A DNA stretch of 64,000 nt from the NCBI RefSeq assembly GCF_001436045.1, contig NZ_AZER01000014.1, forward strand, positions 228,709 to 292,708, written 5' to 3'. The DNA is from Limosilactobacillus frumenti DSM 13145 (lineage in GTDB: Bacteria; Bacillota; Bacilli; Lactobacillales; Lactobacillaceae). This document shows positions 27,314 through 37,348 of the stretch, in pieces; positions within the stretch are counted from its first letter, which is position 1, and the number at the start of each line of letters is the position of its first letter. The notes under the pieces are model-generated. The model saw only the letters and a program-made list of their open reading frames with translations. It ran no database searches and had not been told where the DNA came from. The position numbers and the translations under genes are program-made.

Positions 27314-28411
27314 ATGTCATTAACTGCAGGGATTGTTGGGTTACCAAACGTTGGTAAGTCAACCCTATTTAACGCAATCACTAAGGCGGGCGCCGAAATG
27401 GCCAACTACCCGTTTGCAACGATCGATCCAAACGTGGGGATGGTGGAAGTCCCAGATAGTCGTTTGGACCGTATTAACGAAATTATTCCAGCAAAGAAGA
27501 TTGTCCCAACAACCTTCGAATTCACCGATATTGCCGGAATCGTTAAGGGTGCCAGCAAGGGTGAAGGGCTTGGAAACAAGTTCTTGGAAAACATTCGGCA
27601 AACTGATGCGATTGTGCACGTTGTCCGGGCCTTCGATGATGACGACATCACCTCTGTTACTGGTAAGGTGGACCCTATCGACGATATTGATACCATTAAC
27701 CTAGAATTAGTGATGGCCGACTTAGATGCCGTTAACAAGCGTTTGGCAAAGGTTCAACGGGCTGCTAAGGGCCGTGATAAGGATGCCTTAGCAGAATTAG
27801 CAGTATTGAACAAGATTAAGCCAGTTTTGGAAGACGGCAAGAGTGTCCGGTCAATTGACTTTAATGACGACGAAAAGAAGATCGTTAAGGGCCTATTCTT
27901 ACTGACGAGTAAGCCCGTGCTGTATGTTGCTAACATTGCGGAAGAAGACATGGCTGATCCCGACAGCAATAAGTACATGGACCAAATTAAGGAACATGTT
28001 AAGGGTGATGGTGAAGTCATTGGTGTTGCTGCCGCTGCTGAAGAGCAGATTGCAGAAATGGATGAAGCAGATAAGGCTGACTTCCTTGAAATGGAAGGGG
28101 TTAAGGAACCTGGTTTGAACCGTTTGATTCGAGCTGCTTACAAGCTCCTTGGGTTGGAAACCTTCTTCACTGCTGGTGGCCCAGAAACTCGAGCATGGAC
28201 CTTTAAGAAGGGTACCAAGGCTCCCCAAGCCGCTGGTATTATTCACTCTGACTTTGAACGGGGCTTTATTCGGGCCGAAGTAATGAGCTTTGATGACTTG
28301 GATAAGCTGGGCTCAGAAGCGGCAGTAAAGGAAGCCGGAAAGTTACGGCTAGAAGGTAAGGATTACGTCATGCAAGATGGCGATATTGTGGAGTTTAGGT
28401 TCAATGTTTAG
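27314..28411 (+). CDS. ychF: Redox-regulated ATPase YchF
   Basis: 365 residues, Obg-related P-loop NTPase that prefers ATP. G1 motif GLPNVGKST, G3-region DIAGIVKGASKGEGLGNKFL, and NIAEED in place of the GTP-specific NKxD motif. A C-terminal TGS domain (FFTAGGPETRAWTF...DGDIVEFRFNV) follows. Binds ribosomes and is linked to stress responses. The stop TAG runs directly into a dispersed hairpin element (copy B). Confidence 0.97.
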   Translation: MSLTAGIVGLPNVGKSTLFNAITKAGAEMANYPFATIDPNVGMVEVPDSRLDRINEIIPAKKIVPTTFEFTDIAGIVKGASKGEGLGNKFLENIRQTDAIVHVVRAFDDDDITSVTGKVDPIDDIDTINLELVMADLDAVNKRLAKVQRAAKGRDKDALAELAVLNKIKPVLEDGKSVRSIDFNDDEKKIVKGLFLLTSKPVLYVANIAEEDMADPDSNKYMDQIKEHVKGDGEVIGVAAAAEEQIAEMDEADKADFLEMEGVKEPGLNRLIRAAYKLLGLETFFTAGGPETRAWTFKKGTKAPQAAGIIHSDFERGFIRAEVMSFDDLDKLGSEAAVKEAGKLRLEGKDYVMQDGDIVEFRFNV

Positions 28412-28634
28412 AGTGCGAGGCCGTAAAAAACTCCCGGTGGCTAACGATTGCTCCGACAAACGGCGACTTGTCGTCGGCGGAGGAGTGCGTTAGCTCGAGG
28501 GAGTTTAGGCCGAGCACATTTCGACTCAGTTGCAGTAGAAGTTTAGGCCGAGCACGTTTAGACTCAGTTGCAGTAGAAACTTAGGCCGAGCACGTTTCAA
28601 CTTAACTGCAGTAGGAATTTAGACTGAGCTGCAC
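28411..28634 (+). repeat. Stop-codon-flush hairpin element, copy B
   Basis: Starts with the last base of the ychF stop (TAG then AGTGCGAG). A long hairpin follows: AAACTCCC(28428-28435)...GCTAACG, an inner stem around GGCGACTTGTCGTC, then CGTTAGC...GGGAGTTT(28499-28506). The tail carries three and a half tandem 38-bp units (28503-28634), each GAGCAC...GACTCAG...TGCAGTAGAA. No reading frame. Confidence 0.8.
28503..28634 (+). repeat. Tandem 38-bp repeat, 3.5 units
   Basis: Units at 28503-28540, 28541-28578, 28579-28616 and a partial at 28617-28634. The first two differ at two positions; the third is more diverged. Each unit equals the tail of the hairpin element family. Confidence 0.85.
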
Positions 28635-28686
28635 CTCAATCCACAACAATTATTTATCCACACCATTTTTAGGAGGAACATTAATC

Positions 28687-29454
28687 GTGAGCGAACAAGA
28701 ACCACGAAATGCCCAAGCTGGCCAACGCCAACGCGAACACCTGAAAAAGGATCGCCAAGCAGTGGGCAATGAATTTAGTAAGTATCATTTAACAAAGAAG
28801 AACGAAGAATTCGTTTTTCAATTGAATAAGCAATTAGAACGGCAAAATGTTGCTAGTGAGAAACGTCCAGAAATTATGAAGACGACGATTGAACAGTTAC
28901 AGGCAGCACAAAAGAAGGGGCAAACCGCTAAAAGCCTGTTTGGTACCCCAACGCAATACGTTAAGGACCTTAAGGATCCTAAGAAGCAGAGCAATGCTAA
29001 ACACATGACCAAGCAAACCATTAAGCTGCTCTCTGTTGATAACATGATTATCTTCATGAGTATTTTCACTTTCCTGTATGGCTTGATGTACTGGTTAGCT
29101 CCAGCAGCAATGCAGGTTCCGCACAATGGAAGTTCTGGAATGACTTCGATTGTGATTGTCGCAATTACCGGTGGGGCCATCTTTGGTTATGTTGCTTGGC
29201 AATTGCAACCAAAGAAGAAGAATGGCAAGTGGGTTCAAACAAATCCGCTGTGGTTCCGGATCTTGACGATTGCCTTTGGACTAGTTGTTTGGTTGGCAAT
29301 CTACATGGGAGCCAGCCTCTTACCAAACGCTCTCAACCCGCGGTTGAATGTCTGGGCTTACCTGATCATCGGAATTGTCTTCTTCATTGGCGATATCATC
29401 TTCCGGCAGCGGTTCCACATTCAAGGTTCACTGTTTGGTAACCGCCGTAAATAA
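28687..29454 (+). CDS. DUF1129 family membrane protein
   Basis: 255 residues. A charged N-terminal half (about 1-110, Gln/Lys-rich) precedes five or so membrane helices (starting SVDNMIIFMSIFTFLYGLMYWL). It resembles DUF1129 proteins, which commonly sit between ychF and guaB in lactobacilli; function unknown. GTG start at 28687 after AGGAGGA. Confidence 0.85.
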   Translation: MSEQEPRNAQAGQRQREHLKKDRQAVGNEFSKYHLTKKNEEFVFQLNKQLERQNVASEKRPEIMKTTIEQLQAAQKKGQTAKSLFGTPTQYVKDLKDPKKQSNAKHMTKQTIKLLSVDNMIIFMSIFTFLYGLMYWLAPAAMQVPHNGSSGMTSIVIVAITGGAIFGYVAWQLQPKKKNGKWVQTNPLWFRILTIAFGLVVWLAIYMGASLLPNALNPRLNVWAYLIIGIVFFIGDIIFRQRFHIQGSLFGNRRK

Positions 29455-29457
29455 AAT

Positions 29458-29507
29458 AAAAATTGGTGAGTGTTCATGGAATAGGCCGAACATTCACCAA
29501 TTTTTTC
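29458..29507 (+). terminator. Terminator after DUF1129 gene
   Basis: AAAATTGGTGAGTGTTC pairs with GAACATTCACCAATTTT, followed by T-run. Confidence 0.9.
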
Positions 29508-29537
29508 GTTTAAATTAATTTTTGATTTAATAAAATA

Positions 29538-29546
29538 CCGAACTTA
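29538..29546 (+). promoter_or_regulatory. PurBox-like site upstream of guaB
   Basis: CCGAACTTA within AATACCGAACTTAT closely matches the lactic acid bacterial PurBox AWWWCCGAACWWT. It lies about 90 bp before the probable promoter. Confidence 0.5.
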
Positions 29547-29634
29547 TGTAATTACATTAAACACAAAAGTTAGTGTCGTCTGAAACAATCATGCGCTAAA
29601 TTAAGAAAATTAACCACGAATTCCGGTTTTTCCG

Positions 29635-30842
<1,208 letters not shown>

Positions 30843-30859
30843 AGTTAGCTGAGACTATC

Positions 30860-30894
30860 AAAAAGGCGACTGGAAATTTCCAGTCGCCTTTTTA
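30860..30894. terminator. Bidirectional terminator between guaB and L,D-transpeptidase
   Basis: A perfect palindrome AAAAAGGCGACTGGAAA / TTTCCAGTCGCCTTTTT between convergent genes. Confidence 0.92.
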
Positions 30895-30902
30895 GTTACA
30901 AG

Positions 30903-32306
30903 TTAATAAACGATTACTGGTTCATGCACCTCTAAGGCTTGGTAGCCTTTCGGCGCGTCAGCCGGTTTCATATTCGCACAGCCATGGGAACCACCCTTTG
31001 TGACACTATTTGTCTTCAAGTAAGCGGTCTTGGACCAGTCCGTTCGCCATGGGGCGTCGTGAAAACCACAACCGCTATTGGTAAATTGGGACCAGTACTT
31101 AACCTTACTTGAATATTTCGAGCCATCATCATTAGAACCCTTCAAAACGGATGGTGATTGCTTATACATGATGTACCAGACACCGTGGGGAGTCCGATCG
31201 CCAGGTTTGTTAGATCCCGTGACGATATCAGCATCAAAGACGCGTTTACCATTACGATAGAACCAAGCGTGCTGGTCGGCAATCGAAATTACCGCATACG
31301 TCTTACCGATCCCGTCGTTAGCTTTCTTTCCATAACCGGTTCCGCCAGTGTAGTAACCCTTACCATAAATATCATTAGCTGCGTTTACTTTTGACTGGTT
31401 CTTTTCCAGAGCGGTCGTAAATGACTGTTGGGCTTTCGTTTTACTGATCTTCCAGCCATAAGTTCCTTTGTTACTGGTTGTGATCCATTTCCCAGTGGGG
31501 GTCTTAAACTTGAACGACCGGCCCAGAGTGGCTTGCTGACGATTAATGCGATTAATGCTGGAATTCAACTTATGCAGGTCAAACTGGTATTTACCGTGCT
31601 GATAGGTAGCAGTGGTAATGATTTGAGCAGCGGTTAAATGATAAGCTTTTCCGGCAACGGTGTAGGTCACAGCCCGCTTTTGTAGATTTTGCAACTGGGT
31701 TTTTTCATGCTGGACAGTAGCACTAGAAGCTGACAGGGGATGCATGTGGTGTGCAGTAATTCTGATTGTTCCCTGGGCCGCCTGCTGGTTAAATTGACGC
31801 ATCACGTCTGCTGGATCGTACATATCACCAGCTTTCGCCGGAACGATTGATACTTGATTATCCTTGAGTTGGGCGTAAGCATCAACGGGTCGTTGCCGTC
31901 CTTGATTCATTCGCTGTAAAGCATTAGTAACAGCCGTCTGCAGAGCATTTTTACGGTCTGCTGGGTTGTCCGCTGGTGTTAAAATTAATGCTTGCTTCTT
32001 CTTGGAAGGGAAGAAAGTGCGTTGCTTTTTCTGAAGTCTGGTCATTTGTCTTTCTTGAGAATCTTGGATACCAGAGTTGGAAGGCGCCCCCGAATAAATT
32101 AGTTGTCCATTAAGGTAAACACGATTTAGCCTTTTAGCAGTTTTAACTTTATTAAAGGCTTGTTTAGTGTTCAACCCGCCAACCCGGACACCATTAATGG
32201 TCGTATTTTGATTGAAATAGGTGTGTTGGTGATGAATCATCAGGCTAGTGACGATTACTAAGATGACAATTACGATTGCCCCACACCGTTTGATAGATAG
32301 TTTCAT
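30903..32306 (-). CDS. L,D-transpeptidase (YkuD) with N-terminal peptidoglycan-binding-like region
   Basis: 467 residues. An N-terminal hydrophobic anchor (about 8-25) is followed by a long extracellular region (about 35-335) resembling PG_binding_4/VanW-associated domains. The YkuD catalytic domain (about 335-467) has HAWFYRNGKRV and the active-site motif GGSHGCANM with Cys443. Such enzymes form 3-3 crosslinks or attach proteins to peptidoglycan. Ribosome binding site GAGGA before the ATG. Convergent with guaB. Confidence 0.9.
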   Translation of the reverse strand: MKLSIKRCGAIVIVILVIVTSLMIHHQHTYFNQNTTINGVRVGGLNTKQAFNKVKTAKRLNRVYLNGQLIYSGAPSNSGIQDSQERQMTRLQKKQRTFFPSKKKQALILTPADNPADRKNALQTAVTNALQRMNQGRQRPVDAYAQLKDNQVSIVPAKAGDMYDPADVMRQFNQQAAQGTIRITAHHMHPLSASSATVQHEKTQLQNLQKRAVTYTVAGKAYHLTAAQIITTATYQHGKYQFDLHKLNSSINRINRQQATLGRSFKFKTPTGKWITTSNKGTYGWKISKTKAQQSFTTALEKNQSKVNAANDIYGKGYYTGGTGYGKKANDGIGKTYAVISIADQHAWFYRNGKRVFDADIVTGSNKPGDRTPHGVWYIMYKQSPSVLKGSNDDGSKYSSKVKYWSQFTNSGCGFHDAPWRTDWSKTAYLKTNSVTKGGSHGCANMKPADAPKGYQALEVHEPVIVY

Positions 32307-32465
32307 TGTGATTCCTCACATGTTTGAAATTTGTTCGATTACTTTTCATATTGTACTGTATCGATGGATAAATTCAATTAGTTGATACTAAAAAAGACAT
32401 AAAAAGCGCGAAAGCGGGAGTTATCCTTCTTTAATCAAAAGAAATTATGACTATTAACAGAAAAG

Positions 32466-32475
32466 CTGGTACAAT
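32466..32475 (+). promoter_or_regulatory. Extended -10 promoter of LCP gene
   Basis: TGGTACAAT: TG-N-TACAAT at 32467-32475, with TATGAC 18 bp upstream as a weak -35. Confidence 0.5.
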
Positions 32476-32512
32476 CAGTTTATAATTCTGTTTTTATTGA
32501 GGGAGAAGAATC

Positions 32513-33544
32513 ATGAATAATAATTCGGGAGATACAGAATTTCCATTAACAAGGTCGGAATATCAACACCGGATGCATGGTAATGGGGGTAACAATCGTC
32601 AACCGAAAAACTGGGGTAATCGGATTTTTTGGTCAATTGTTCTTTTCTTAATTGCCATTATTGTCATCTTTGGTGGGATTGCTTGGCATAATGTTCATCA
32701 GACCAGCAATGAAATGTTTACTTCCGCTGGTGCTAATAAGGAGCGGAATGCCCAAAAGGTCTTAGCTGAACGGCGGCCAGTTTCAATTTTGCTACTAGGA
32801 ACAGATACTGGTGACCTGGGTCGTCATTACAAGGGACGGACTGATACAATTATGCTCATGACGATCAATCCTCAAACAAAGCAGACCACGCTAGTTTCCA
32901 TTCCACGTGATATGAAGGTTAACTTGCCAGATTATCCTGATGAATCACCGGCTAAGATTAATGCGGCCTATGCATACGGTGGAACCAAAGAAACGATTAA
33001 TACTGTTCAGAAATACTTCAATGTGCCGGTCGACTTCTATGCACTAGTTAATATGGCCGGGATGAAAGAAGCAATCAACCAGGTCGGCGGAGTTACGGTA
33101 ACGCCACCACTAACCTTTGACTACGAAGGGGCCTCATTTGTTAAAGGAAAGCCCCAGCACATGAATGGGTGGACGGCCCTTAAGTTCTGCCGGATGCGGT
33201 ATGATGATCCAAAAGGTGACTATGGACGTCAACAACGGCAGAAGATGGTCATTGAAGCCTTGCTGAAGAAGTCGATCTCATACAAGACTGTACTTAACCA
33301 GAAGTTCCTTAAGACGGTTTCTAAGAATGCTAAGACGGACCTGAAGTTTAGTGAAATGATGACCTTAGCGCAACATTACCGGCAGGCTACCAAGAACATT
33401 AAGCAGAGTCATGCGCAAGGAACAAGTGATGACTCGGATGGTCAAGCATTCCAAGATGTTTCACATTCAGAACGACAACGAATTTCCGACTTGCTCCGTT
33501 CCAGCTTGGGACTCGAACAAGAAGACCTCAATACAAATAATTAA
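32513..33544 (+). CDS. LytR-CpsA-Psr family cell-wall polymer ligase
   Basis: 343 residues: short cytosolic N-terminus, one membrane helix (about 36-56), then the extracellular LCP domain. Signature motifs: ILLLGTDTGDLGRHYKGRTDTIMLMTI, SIPRDMKVNLP and the late CRMRYDDPKGDYGRQQRQK, with the Asp/Arg residues that hold the polyprenyl pyrophosphate substrate. LCP proteins attach teichoic acid or polysaccharide to peptidoglycan. ATG at 32513 after GAGGGAGAAG. Confidence 0.93.
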   Translation: MNNNSGDTEFPLTRSEYQHRMHGNGGNNRQPKNWGNRIFWSIVLFLIAIIVIFGGIAWHNVHQTSNEMFTSAGANKERNAQKVLAERRPVSILLLGTDTGDLGRHYKGRTDTIMLMTINPQTKQTTLVSIPRDMKVNLPDYPDESPAKINAAYAYGGTKETINTVQKYFNVPVDFYALVNMAGMKEAINQVGGVTVTPPLTFDYEGASFVKGKPQHMNGWTALKFCRMRYDDPKGDYGRQQRQKMVIEALLKKSISYKTVLNQKFLKTVSKNAKTDLKFSEMMTLAQHYRQATKNIKQSHAQGTSDDSDGQAFQDVSHSERQRISDLLRSSLGLEQEDLNTNN

Positions 33545-33715
33545 TCTTTAATGACCTGAGTAGGCATTTGCTTGCTTGGGTCATTTCTATTGGAAAATGG
33601 TATGATGGAAGTGTGTGCAAAAAGCAAATATTTCATTAAGGTAACCCGTAAAACACGGTGATGAAACATAAAATGACTATAATTAACTCGTTAAAGTAGT
33701 TAAAGGGTGAATGAT

Positions 33716-34405
33716 ATGAAAATTTTGGTAGTAGATGACGACAAAGAGATTGTTCAACTATTAGAAATTTACATTCGAAATGAAGGCTACGAGCCAGTCG
33801 CTGCTTACAATGGGAAGGAAGCAATGACCAAGCTCAATACTAATCCGGATATTGCATTGATCATTCTGGACTTGATGATGCCTGAGATGGACGGGATGCA
33901 AGTAATTAAGCAGGTACGCAAGGATTCTGATATTCCAATCCTTGTTCTATCTGCTAAGACCGCCGATATGGATAAGATTCAGGGCCTGGTTTCCGGCGCT
34001 GATGATTACGTAACGAAGCCATTTAATCCGTTGGAAGTAATGGCTCGGGTTAAGTCATTATTGCGGCGCAGTCAGGGTGAAGTTACTAACGATACCCCAG
34101 ATATATTGAACGTGGGTCCATTGACGATCAATAAGGACTCTCACGAAGTCAAGACGATCAAGGGCGACACAATTCAATTGACAGCCCTGGAATTTGGAAT
34201 CTTGTACTTGTTGGCTAGCCATCCTAACCGGGTCTTCTCAGCGGACGACATTTTTGAACGAGTATGGCAGCAAGAGAGTGTTGTTTCTGCCAAGACGGTC
34301 ATGGTCCACGTTAGTCACCTTCGTGATAAGATCGAAGAAGCAACAAACGGTGAAAAAGTAATCCAAACCGTATGGGGTGTCGGTTACAAGGTTGAAGACC
34401 ACTAG
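33716..34405 (+). CDS. OmpR-family response regulator
   Basis: 229 residues: receiver domain (DDD at the N-terminus, phospho-acceptor Asp52 in ILDLMMP, KPF switch Lys) and a C-terminal winged helix (LTALEFGILYLLASHPNRVFS...VMVHVSHLRDKIE). I chose ATG 33716, giving KILVVDDDKEIV, over the GTG at 33707 within GGGTGA. It pairs with the histidine kinase 35 bp downstream. The stimulus is unknown; resembles VanR/VncR-like regulators of the cell envelope. Confidence 0.92.
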   Translation: MKILVVDDDKEIVQLLEIYIRNEGYEPVAAYNGKEAMTKLNTNPDIALIILDLMMPEMDGMQVIKQVRKDSDIPILVLSAKTADMDKIQGLVSGADDYVTKPFNPLEVMARVKSLLRRSQGEVTNDTPDILNVGPLTINKDSHEVKTIKGDTIQLTALEFGILYLLASHPNRVFSADDIFERVWQQESVVSAKTVMVHVSHLRDKIEEATNGEKVIQTVWGVGYKVEDH

Positions 34406-34440
34406 GATAGTACGTGTGAATATTTGATGGAGGAACGGTT

Positions 34441-35568
34441 GTGAAACTAACTGGACGCGAAAAAAGTTCATTAATTTTTGAGGGGATTGTGACGGTTGTC
34501 CTATTAATTCTCCTGAATCTGGCAATTATCACGATTGCTCAAGATATCGTGGAATCAAATCCGGGAATCACAAGCGGGATCTTCATGATCAAACAGTCAT
34601 TGCGAATTGGCCCGATGCAGGCGCAAATTTGGAGCTACCAGCGGATCATAATTGCGTTCTTGATCATTATTGATATCTGGGTAGTGTGGTGGCGACTGCG
34701 CCGGCGTTACCACCTGTATCAAATGAACCATATCATTGGTGAATTGCACTATATTGCGCAAGGTCACTTAGACCACCGGATTCCCTTTAAATTAAAGGGA
34801 AATGAGCAGCACGTGATCACGAGTGTGAATGCCCTTGTTGATAGTGCTGTTCAGTCGATGGATGATGAACGGAAGATTGAAAAATCCAAGGATGAATTGA
34901 TTACCAACGTTAGCCATGACTTACGGACACCGTTAACTAGCATTATTGGCTACTTGGGACTAATCGAAGACAAACAATACCGGAGCGAAGATGATATCCT
35001 CAAGTACACCCACACCGCTTATGAGAAAGCTAAGCAGATGAAGAACTTGGTGGAAGACCTGTTTGAATATACCAAGGTGCAACAGCATGGGGCACCAGTC
35101 AATATCATGAAGATTGACCTGAACCAGTTACTGGAACAGCTGACTGCTAGTTTTGAATTGGAAGCTCAGCATCGAGGAATTGAAATTACTTCGCACGTAG
35201 AACCAGATCCACTGATGCTGGAAGCAGATCCAGAGAAACTGGGCCGGGTGTTCTCTAACCTGGTTTCAAATGCTTTTAAGTACGGCAATGGCGCTTCCTA
35301 TATTAAAATTGATGCCCGTCAGCGGGGCACCAAAGTTGTGGTGAAAGTTAGCAACGACGGGACGCCGATCCCTGCGGAATCAATTGACCACTTGTTTGAA
35401 CGCTTTTACCGGGCTGAGGCATCGCGTTCACGGGCTACCGGGGGAACTGGGTTAGGCTTAGCGATTGTTAAGAGTATTGTTGACCTTCATCATGGGACCG
35501 TGAAGGCTGAATCAAATGAACAGCAAACCTCATTTATCGTTACCTTACCCCTCAAGCAGCATAAATAA
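34441..35568 (+). CDS. Sensor histidine kinase (VanS-like)
   Basis: 375 residues with two membrane helices (about 12-35 and 62-80) enclosing only a short outside loop of about 27 residues. A HAMP-like region follows, then the H-box NVSHDLRTPLTSIIGYLGL with His159, the N-box NLVSNAFKYG, the F-box LFERFYRAE and GTGLGLAIVKSIV. The small sensing loop suggests detection within the membrane or through a partner. GTG start after GGAGGA. Confidence 0.92.
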   Translation: MKLTGREKSSLIFEGIVTVVLLILLNLAIITIAQDIVESNPGITSGIFMIKQSLRIGPMQAQIWSYQRIIIAFLIIIDIWVVWWRLRRRYHLYQMNHIIGELHYIAQGHLDHRIPFKLKGNEQHVITSVNALVDSAVQSMDDERKIEKSKDELITNVSHDLRTPLTSIIGYLGLIEDKQYRSEDDILKYTHTAYEKAKQMKNLVEDLFEYTKVQQHGAPVNIMKIDLNQLLEQLTASFELEAQHRGIEITSHVEPDPLMLEADPEKLGRVFSNLVSNAFKYGNGASYIKIDARQRGTKVVVKVSNDGTPIPAESIDHLFERFYRAEASRSRATGGTGLGLAIVKSIVDLHHGTVKAESNEQQTSFIVTLPLKQHK

Positions 35569-35577
35569 ATTAAGTTT

Positions 35578-35615
35578 GGAAGACGGAAAACATTAAAAAA
35601 TTCCGCCTTCCTTTT
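35578..35615 (+). terminator. Terminator after two-component operon
   Basis: GGAAGACGGAA pairs with TTCCGCCTTCC (one mismatch), then TTTT. Confidence 0.82.
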
Positions 35616-35706
35616 ATATTCACCGAATGTTGAATGTGTTAAACTAAAAGAGCATTGTGTCGGCTTCTGTACGAAGCTAGAATACAAATTAATTGGAGGA
35701 AATTCT

Positions 35707-36591
35707 GTGTCGGCAAAAGCGCAAATTAATCCTGAAAAAGCACGGTGGCTTGAAGTCCTCGGCATCTCAATGCCCCTTTGTCTGAGTTACATTCCAATTG
35801 GGGTAGCCTGTGGGATCTTACTTCACGCAGCGGGCTTTAACTTTATCATGACACTGATTGTTTCAATCGTGGTCTTCTCTGGAGGAGCTCAGTTCATTCT
35901 GGCATCGCTATTGACAATCAATGCCCCACTAAGTTCGATCTTTATGACGCTTTTCTTCTTGGAATTGCGGTATGCTCTTTTAGGATCAAGTCTTTCTAAA
36001 TATATCAAAAATGAGTCACAGCACTTCATCTGGCTCTTTGCGGTTTCAATGAATGACGAAAACTATGCCGTTAACTATTTGAAGTTTGCAACGGATAAAA
36101 AGTGGCATCCTAAAGATGGCTTGTTAGTAGAACATTATTCGCTGCTATTCTGGTCAGTTTCCAACATGGTGGGGGGCTTAATTGGTAGTGCAGTGTCGAT
36201 CAACCTGGAAGTGGTTGATTTCGCATTGACGGCTCTCTTTATTTACATGATTGTCATGCAATTACGAAGCCACCTGGCATTGCTGATTTGCTTACTATCG
36301 GCTGTCCTAGCTGTTATCTTTATGGTATTAACCGGGAGCATTATTGGGGTTGTTATTGCCACCCTAATTGCTTCGTTCGTTGGTTTCCTGATTGAAAATA
36401 CCGTTCGTGAACATGCAAAGGTGCCGAAGAACAATTGGTTCTTGGCCAAGCTCTTCCGTCCACGGGCAACGCGGATTACTATTGAAGATCAGAAAGCTGA
36501 AGAAAAAGAAGAACAGGAAGAACAAGAAGAGCAGGCAAGCAAAGCTGAAGAAGCAGCGGCTAGTCATGACGAACCGCGTCAGCATAATTAG
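35707..36591 (+). CDS. azlC: AzlC family branched-chain amino acid exporter, large subunit
   Basis: 294 residues. The AzlC membrane domain (about 1-235) has SMPLCLSYIPIGVACGILL, FSGGAQFILASLL and LRYALLGSSLSKY; it exports branched-chain amino acids with AzlD. The C-terminus (about 250-294) is an unusual charged tail rich in Glu, Gln and Ala (EEKEEQEEQEEQASKAEEAAA), predicted cytosolic and helical. GTG start after GGAGGA. azlD follows. Confidence 0.9.
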   Translation: MSAKAQINPEKARWLEVLGISMPLCLSYIPIGVACGILLHAAGFNFIMTLIVSIVVFSGGAQFILASLLTINAPLSSIFMTLFFLELRYALLGSSLSKYIKNESQHFIWLFAVSMNDENYAVNYLKFATDKKWHPKDGLLVEHYSLLFWSVSNMVGGLIGSAVSINLEVVDFALTALFIYMIVMQLRSHLALLICLLSAVLAVIFMVLTGSIIGVVIATLIASFVGFLIENTVREHAKVPKNNWFLAKLFRPRATRITIEDQKAEEKEEQEEQEEQASKAEEAAASHDEPRQHN

Positions 36592-36605
36592 TGGAGACTG
36601 TTAAT

Positions 36606-36986
36606 ATGGATTTGTTGAGTAATTTACAGTTAATGATTAGTGATACATTTGCTAGTAATAAAATTCTTTACCACGTGGTTGTAATTATCTTTGCAGCCTT
36701 CGCGGCATTCATTCCTCGTTACTTTCCAATTCGCTTTTTATCTTCACGTAAGATTCCGGAATGGTTTAACGAATGGATGAAGTATGTGCCGGTTAGTTTG
36801 TTTACGGCACTGGTTGTTAAAAACATCTTCATCACCACGAAGGGTTATCATTTTGTCCCCTTCGGTCATCCCGACCAAATCGTGGCTGCATTGATTGTTA
36901 TGGTGATTGCTTACTTTACTCGTTCGATGGCGATTTCAGTTGTTGGTGGGTTAGTATCAGTGTGGTTGCTATCGATGGTCATCTGA
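36606..36986 (+). CDS. azlD: AzlD family exporter small subunit
   Basis: 126 residues with four hydrophobic helices and FIPRYFPIRFLSSRKIPEWFNEWMKYVP, the AzlD signature. Partner of AzlC. The ATG at 36606 follows GTGGAGAC, 14 bp after the azlC stop. Confidence 0.9.
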   Translation: MDLLSNLQLMISDTFASNKILYHVVVIIFAAFAAFIPRYFPIRFLSSRKIPEWFNEWMKYVPVSLFTALVVKNIFITTKGYHFVPFGHPDQIVAALIVMVIAYFTRSMAISVVGGLVSVWLLSMVI

Positions 36987-37006
36987 ATAAAAATGCAAAA
37001 TAATGG

Positions 37007-37035
37007 TTGACAAGCATCATTAATGTGATTATTAT
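37007..37035 (+). promoter_or_regulatory. Promoter of second pyrE
   Basis: TTGACA (37007-37012), 17-bp spacer, TATTAT (37030-37035). Confidence 0.8.
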
Positions 37036-37054
37036 ACTTGTTAAACAAAATACC

Positions 37055-37142
37055 TTTAACTTAGTCCTGTGAGGCTAGGAAGGATCTAATTGAACGTGAT
37101 AAGTATAGCGCCTTTCCAGTCCACGGCTGGGAAGGCTTTTTC
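37055..37142 (+). promoter_or_regulatory. PyrR attenuator 1 of second pyrE
   Basis: AGTCCTGTGAGGCT (37063-37076) is a perfect match to the PyrR-binding consensus. It is followed by the terminator GCCTTTCCAG / CTGGGAAGGC with T-run (37110-37142). Confidence 0.9.
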
Positions 37143-37204
37143 TTACCTGTCGTGAACATGAATGGCTGCCAAAGCGCCAATTATAATCTGGGTATTTTAT
37201 CGCT

Positions 37205-37319
37205 AAACCATTTAATTGTTCCTGTGAGGACATAATCGGTGTGCTGATTAAACCCATTCATATTTAATCAAAAACAGCGTTAGTCTAATCAGGAAAATGG
37301 TTAGCTAATGCTGTTTTTC
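37205..37319 (+). promoter_or_regulatory. PyrR-type attenuator 2 of second pyrE
   Basis: A second loop, TGTTCCTGTGAGGACA (37217-37232), matches the PyrR core CCTGTGAGG. It precedes a second terminator AAAAACAGC / GCTGTTTTT (37270-37318) just before the gene. Confidence 0.75.
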
Positions 37320-37348
37320 ACTTAGGTTTGATTAAAGGAGTACAGATT

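Noticed and set aside
28503..28634. 38-bp tandem repeats as a CRISPR array
   Set aside because: Units are directly adjacent with no spacers and no cas genes are present.
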